A stretch of 17,506 nt of DNA from Bradyrhizobium sp. Its GTDB lineage: Bacteria; Pseudomonadota; Alphaproteobacteria; Rhizobiales; Xanthobacteraceae. Positions 14,298 to 17,506 of this stretch are shown one piece after another (within the stretch, counting starts at the first letter, position 1; each line of letters opens with the position of its first letter). The notes below the pieces were generated by a model, which did not search any database, was not told where the DNA came from, and worked only from the letters and a program-made list of their open reading frames with translations. A program made the translations under genes and the position numbers. The stretch is from assembly GCA_028290305.1 (NCBI GenBank), contig JAQGKC010000489.1, forward strand, positions 1 to 17,506, given 5' to 3'.

Positions 14298-15316
14298 GTG
14301 GTGACGTCGGAAGCCAGTTTCAAAAGATTGGCCGCGGTCGCGGTCTTGGCGCCGTAGTCCTTCCACGCGGTGTCGCGGGCGATATCGCGCCACTTGCCGA
14401 CTATGGCGATATCCAGCGGGGCGACCTTGGCGCCTGCCTTTTCATAGACCTTGGCGACCTCGGTGTCGTCATCCTGCGCGCCCTTCTTGCCAAAGGCTTC
14501 CAGTTCGGCGCCGACGGCGAGGATGATGTCCTGGTGATTCTTCGGCAACTTGTCGAACAGCACCTTCGACATCATCAGCGGCTCGAGCATGAACCAGTAG
14601 GATGCGCCTGCGCCGGAGGTGAGCGCTTTGGAGACTTCCTCGAGGCGGAACGAGATCAGGCTGGTGGAGGAGGTGATGCCGGCATCGCATGCGCCGGTCT
14701 GCATCGCCGTATAGATTTCGTTGGACGGCACCGAGAGCACGGAGGCGCCCGCGGTCTGCAGCACCATGTCCATTTCGCGCGAACCGCCACGGACCTTCAT
14801 GCCCTTGGCGTCTTCCGGCGCCACGATCGGCCTGGAGCGGCTGGCGACGCCACCGGCCTGCCAGACCCAGGTCAAGAGGATGATGCCCTTGTCGGCAAGG
14901 AAGTCGGTCAGCGCCTTGCCGACCGGCTCCGTCTTCCATTTCATGCCTTGCTCATAGGTTGCGACCAGCCCCGGCATCAGGCCGATATTGGTCTCCGGCA
15001 ATTCGCCGCCCGCATAGGGCATCGGATAGAGGCTGATATCGAGCGCGCCCTTGCGCATTGCGGAGAACTGCGCGTTGGTCTTGATGAGCGAGGAGTTCGG
15101 ATAGATTTCCGCCGTGATGTCGCCGCCGGACCGTTTTCCGACCTCTTCGACGAACGTCCGGCAAAGCCGGTCGCGAAAGTCACCCTTGTCGATGGTGCCC
15201 CCGGGAAACTGGTGAGAGATCTTCAGTGCGGTCGCCGCTTGCGCCGTTCCCAGTCCGAAACGGAGCAAGGCGGGGGCAGCTAGCGTGGATGCAATGATGT
15301 GACGACGTGTAAGCAT
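14294..15316 (-). CDS. dctP: TRAP transporter substrate-binding protein (DctP family), Tat signal
   Basis: This 340-residue periplasmic binding protein delivers a substrate, usually an organic acid, to DctQM. The N-terminus MLTRRHIIASTLAAPALL has a twin-arginine pair and the likely cleavage site is after AQA (27). The mature part begins LKISHQFPGG and shows DctP features such as the RCRTFVEEV-like helix region, EIYPNSSLIK, GALDISLYPMPY and GMKVRGGSREM containing the conserved Arg that binds carboxylates. Start ATG 15316 has GAGGGG eight bases upstream; upstream in-frame codons to 15496 are rejected because they precede the signal peptide. It is first in the dctPQM operon. The ligand is not assignable. 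Confidence 0.92.
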   Translation of the reverse strand: MLTRRHIIASTLAAPALLRFGLGTAQAATALKISHQFPGGTIDKGDFRDRLCRTFVEEVGKRSGGDITAEIYPNSSLIKTNAQFSAMRKGALDISLYPMPYAGGELPETNIGLMPGLVATYEQGMKWKTEPVGKALTDFLADKGIILLTWVWQAGGVASRSRPIVAPEDAKGMKVRGGSREMDMVLQTAGASVLSVPSNEIYTAMQTGACDAGITSSTSLISFRLEEVSKALTSGAGASYWFMLEPLMMSKVLFDKLPKNHQDIILAVGAELEAFGKKGAQDDDTEVAKVYEKAGAKVAPLDIAIVGKWRDIARDTAWKDYGAKTATAANLLKLASDVTT

Positions 15317-15677
15317 GGATATTCCCCTCAGTGACTCTTGCATTGGGCGTGTGGCCGGCCTGGAGCCCATCCTAGCCGGTGGCATCAGGAACTTTCTCTG
15401 GTCGATTAGTCGGTCCCGATGGGTCTGCCCGGATATGGTGAAGAAACTTGTTGCAACGCACGCTCGGCCCAGTCCTTCGAGTGTGCGGCGCCGCACTTAA
15501 CGCGCCTATCGCGGGCGAAATTGTGTCCAACTCCTACAAGTAGAACCCCAAGACGGCTGCAACATGCCAATCGCGCGAAAATTTTTTCGAATCAACCGTA
15601 ACAAATTGAGCCGGGGGAGCGTCGGAGTGAGATGCGGCATTAGTCGCTTCCACCAGCTCGCAAAGGATTGACCCCTC
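15317..15677. other. 361-base divergent intergenic region with a 14-bp palindrome
   Basis: This gap must hold promoters for dctP (leftward) and the MXKDX gene (rightward). The clearest element is the perfect palindrome GTGCGGCGCCGCAC at 15483-15496, a possible operator. An A/T-rich patch (15577-15590) precedes the MXKDX gene. No ORF with coding character, RNA gene or repeat was recognised. Confidence 0.5.
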
Positions 15678-15929
15678 ATGACCATTCGCACCCGTGTCGG
15701 CCTCGGAATTTCGGCTGCCGTTCTTTCGCTCAGCCTGGCGCTTGCTCCCGCAGCCTTCGCCCAGGACAAGATGAGCAAGGATGATGCCATGAAGAAGGAC
15801 ACGATGTCCAAAGACGGCATGAAGAAAGACGGCATGTCCAAGGACAGCATGTCCAAGGATACGATGTCGAAGGATACGATGTCGAAGGACGGCATGAAAA
15901 AAGACGATGGGATGATGAAGAAGAACTAA
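15678..15929 (+). CDS. Secreted pentapeptide MXKDX-repeat protein
   Basis: This 83-residue protein has a clear Sec signal peptide (hydrophobic 8-25, AFA cleavage at 28) followed by nine units of M-[SK]-K-D-x and a lysine-rich end (GMMKKN). It matches the MXKDX pentapeptide-repeat family of small exported proteins found in proteobacteria; the family has no established function. The mature protein is almost all Met, Lys, Asp, Ser, Gly and Thr and is expected to be unstructured and soluble in the periplasm. The many methionines could bind metal or scavenge oxidants, but that is only an inference. AAAGGA lies about 12 bases upstream of the ATG. It is monocistronic, divergent from dctP. Confidence 0.88.
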   Translation: MTIRTRVGLGISAAVLSLSLALAPAAFAQDKMSKDDAMKKDTMSKDGMKKDGMSKDSMSKDTMSKDTMSKDGMKKDDGMMKKN

Positions 15930-15946
15930 TCTCCTGACGCTCTTGC

Positions 15947-15981
15947 CGCAGGCCCGGTTCCACAAGAACGGCGGGCCTGTG
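15947..15981 (+). terminator. Stem-loop downstream of the MXKDX gene
   Basis: CAGGCCCG pairs with CGGGCCTG over eight perfect bases. Inside, GTTC pairs with GAAC around a CACAA loop, with a two-base GG bulge. It starts about 18 bases after the stop. There is no T-run after it, so termination strength is uncertain. It also lies downstream of the convergent DUF6481-like gene and could serve both. Confidence 0.5.
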
Positions 15982-16078
15982 CCGTCTGCGGGATGCTCTA
16001 TGGGGCTCTTCAGAATGGGCTCTCAGACGTGCGCCGAACGCAAGCGCCCTCTGATAAGCCTCGACAAGCTCGTCGGGG

Positions 16079-16432
16079 CTACTTCTTCTTGCCTTTGCTC
16101 TTGCGCGCGGCATAGCGCGCGTCGCGCTTGGCCTTCTGCTCGGCCTCCATTTCGGCGAGGCGCGCGATCTCCTCTTCCTTCTCGCGGGCAATGCGCGCAG
16201 CGTCTGCCGCCGCAGCGTCGGCCTCGCGGCGCGCCTCTTCGGCCTTGGCCGCTTCGCGCTCCAATCTTGCCTTTTCGCGCTTGGCCGCGATCTCTTCGCG
16301 CTCAGCCCGCCGCTTTGCGACTTCGGGATCATCAGGCCCTGGCTGGGACCGGAATTTGTTCAGGAGATTTTGCTTTGCCTGCTGCGCCGCCTTCTGTCGG
16401 TCCGTAAAGCCGGGTTCCTTGAATCCACTCAT
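16079..16432 (-). CDS. DUF6481-like charged coiled-coil protein
   Basis: This cytosolic protein of 117 residues starts MSGFKEPGFTDRQKAAQQAK, which I recognise as resembling the rhizobial DUF6481 family. Residues about 38-105 are a long Ala/Glu/Arg/Lys-rich helix likely to form a coiled coil, and the end is basic (KSKGKKK). No enzymatic motif is present and no function is known. ATG 16432 has AAGG nine bases upstream. The frame extends to 16552, but those 40 residues lack helix character and a family match. It converges on the MXKDX gene. It might instead be simply a low-complexity helix that mimics several families. Confidence 0.75.
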   Translation of the reverse strand: MSGFKEPGFTDRQKAAQQAKQNLLNKFRSQPGPDDPEVAKRRAEREEIAAKREKARLEREAAKAEEARREADAAAADAARIAREKEEEIARLAEMEAEQKAKRDARYAARKSKGKKK

Positions 16433-16656
16433 TGAGCGAGCCTTGTCACTTCTTCTGTCTGATCTTGTGTGGTGCGTTGATTTCGCTGCGGCGCTCACAA
16501 CAAGCGCTCGCGCGTCGACAGCGGTGTACAGCGCCGCGCGCCCGGAAGCCACTGATTATCTTCATCCGCCGATCGTGACCTGTCGAAAAGTCCGATCAGG
16601 CTCCCCAGGGGGACTGTGGAAGCGCTTGTCCCTGCGACAGAAAGGCCCTCCAGACG

Positions 16657-16672
16657 TGTGAAGGGGTTCACA
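16657..16672. promoter_or_regulatory. Candidate Crp/Fnr-family binding site (TGTGA-N6-TCACA)
   Basis: TGTGAAGGGGTTCACA has perfect TGTGA and TCACA half-sites at the canonical spacing. If TATTGT at 16694-16699 is the -10 box, the start would be near 16706 and the centre of the site at -41.5, the place used by class II activated promoters. The downstream gene starts at 16728. The rest of the 295-base gap from 16433 shows nothing else clear. Confidence 0.4.
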
Positions 16673-16727
16673 AGCGACCCAGCGCCCCGGTCCTATTGTC
16701 CGCACGGTCGAACCGGAGGTGACGCCA

Positions 16728-16964
16728 ATGAAAGCTCCATGGCGCACACGTCAAGTTCTCGCACTTGCCGCAGCAACCCTTGCCAGCGTGGCCGTGTTGG
16801 TTTCGATCGCATTGGCCTATTCGCAGCCGATCTCCGATCCCACCCTGGGCAGCGGCTGGGAATGCCACCAGATCATGTTTCTGATGAGCTGCACGAGAGT
16901 TGAGCAGCCAACACCCACCGCCCACGATTCGCGCACAGGCCGGATCTGTCCGCGACGGGTATGA
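16728..16964 (+). CDS. Small exported or membrane-anchored hypothetical protein
   Basis: This 78-residue protein has one hydrophobic segment (about 10-32, QVLALAAATLASVAVLVSIA) after a basic start, so it is either an N-terminal anchor or a signal peptide cleaved after ALA. The rest has two Cys (GWECHQIMFLMSC) that could form a disulfide and a later single Cys. ATG 16728 has GGAGGTG seven bases upstream; GTG at 16719 would put the start inside that site, so it is rejected. I do not recognise a family. Confidence 0.65.
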   Translation: MKAPWRTRQVLALAAATLASVAVLVSIALAYSQPISDPTLGSGWECHQIMFLMSCTRVEQPTPTAHDSRTGRICPRRV

Positions 16965-17038
16965 GGGGGTGGCGGAGCATGCTAGAAGGCGCGCCATCCT
17001 TTCACGCAGTTCCAGATAGCTTTCCAAATGACCGTTCG

Positions 17039-17215
17039 ATGAGCGACCCCGAGCAAGGCGACAACCGACGCGGCGCGATCGCGGGCCTGATTATCGCGGT
17101 GGTCCTGCTTGCGGTCGGGGTGTGGCTGGCGCACGACCTGACCGCTGCCAGCAAGATGCAGGACTGCCTGATGTCCGGGCGGACGAACTGTAACGTCATC
17201 GAGCCGGCGCGATAG
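17039..17215 (+). CDS. Small single-span membrane hypothetical protein
   Basis: This 58-residue protein starts MSDPEQGDNRRGAIAG, has one membrane segment (about 13-31) and ends with a short periplasmic part containing two Cys (QDCLMSGRTNC). The acidic then Arg-Arg N-terminus fits a cytoplasmic start. The frame is open upstream to ATG 16961, overlapping the previous stop, and ATG 16979 is preceded by GGAG. I prefer 17039 by family-like look, although its ribosome site is weak. Either choice makes it likely co-transcribed with the preceding gene. No function known. Confidence 0.6.
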   Translation: MSDPEQGDNRRGAIAGLIIAVVLLAVGVWLAHDLTAASKMQDCLMSGRTNCNVIEPAR

Positions 17216-17221
17216 GCGCCG
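17205..17221 (+). terminator. Short GC hairpin at the end of the small membrane-protein gene
   Basis: CGGCGC and GCGCCG pair perfectly around GATAG, which contains the stop codon. It is six base pairs with no T-run, so it is a weak candidate for a 3' end. Confidence 0.25.
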
Positions 17222-17408
17222 CATGACTGGTGCGATTCCCAAAGGTTGGAATGCCGCGAGGTCACCGCAAATTTGTCGCGATCTTACGGATTTGTAACAC
17301 GACAAACGGTCACGGTCCGATCAGCAATGTTGCCCGCGTCGTCGATTGGCGGGAAAATGGGCGCAGGCGTTTGGCATCACCGCAACGTCCGACAAGGGGT
17401 TTGCAAGA

Positions 17409-17506
17409 ATGAACGGATCCAGTCGATCAAGGATCGTCCTTCCATTGATTTCTCTGGCGTTTGCCTTTTCGGCGCATGCCGAGGAGCCGAACCATGGTCC
17501 CGGCGG
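17409..17506 (+). CDS. Partial gene: exported protein, N-terminus only
   Basis: ATG 17409 opens a frame that runs off the window. The 32 visible codons encode a basic start (MNGSSRSR), a hydrophobic core (IVLPLISLAFAFS) and a likely cleavage after AHA, then EEPNHGPG. AAGGGG lies about ten bases upstream of the ATG. The mature protein is not visible, so no function can be given. Confidence 0.6.
   Translation, partial: MNGSSRSRIVLPLISLAFAFSAHAEEPNHGPG

Noticed and set aside
15598..15623. GTAAC-N17-CGTC resembling an extracytoplasmic-function sigma promoter before the MXKDX gene
   Set aside because: Short motifs, not the GGAAC/CGTT form typical of the alphaproteobacterial general stress sigma factor, and no cognate sigma gene nearby; too weak to list.
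15506..15965. Minus-strand repetitive frames (FDIVS or RHRIL-type repeats)
   Set aside because: They are the complement of the MXKDX repeats, whose plus-strand reading has a signal peptide and a known family pattern.

Overview
The window looks like chromosomal DNA from a Bradyrhizobium-like alphaproteobacterium (Nitrobacteraceae). This is inferred from high GC content and from the gene families present: an NDUFS4-type complex I accessory subunit, OpgC, a leucine-catabolic acyl-CoA carboxylase operon, a DctPQM TRAP transporter, a DUF6481-like protein and an MXKDX-repeat protein. No rRNA, tRNA, insertion sequence, integrase or CRISPR array was seen.

Left region (1-4910, mostly minus strand): a compact ribosomal-peptide cluster of the TOMM class (thiazole/oxazole-modified microcins). 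Transcribed leftward, it holds a 136-residue precursor with a Gly/Cys-rich core of 14 cysteines (4249-4659), a fused leader-binding/E1-like/YcaO cyclodehydratase (1660-4023) and a SagB-type FMN dehydrogenase (163-1641). The expected chemistry is Cys to thiazoline, then thiazoline to thiazole. No exporter or leader protease is visible, so these lie to the left of base 1 or elsewhere. The precursor has an unusual leader with a signal-peptide-like hydrophobic stretch. An 18-bp palindrome lies in the promoter region, and a strong stem-loop separates the precursor from the enzymes. This is the most interesting part of the window.

Middle region (4911-7562): a double-VOC-domain protein diverges from the precursor gene and converges with opgC, a membrane succinyltransferase-like gene. 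A small gene for an NDUFS4-like complex I subunit follows, then a degenerate 17-bp repeat block.

Catabolic region (7816-12366, plus strand): mccB, mccA and HMG-CoA lyase form a tight operon for lower leucine degradation (3-methylcrotonyl-CoA carboxylation and HMG-CoA cleavage). A 14-bp duplication at the mccB start creates a competing out-of-frame ATG. The operon converges, across a perfect 10-bp stem-loop, with a leftward dctP-dctQ-dctM TRAP transporter operon (12388-15316) whose genes overlap by ATGA-type junctions.

Right region (15678-17506): small, mostly secreted or membrane proteins. These are an MXKDX-repeat protein, a cytosolic charged coiled-coil protein (minus strand), two small single-span proteins and the start of another exported protein cut by the window edge. 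A perfect TGTGA-N6-TCACA site sits upstream of one of them.
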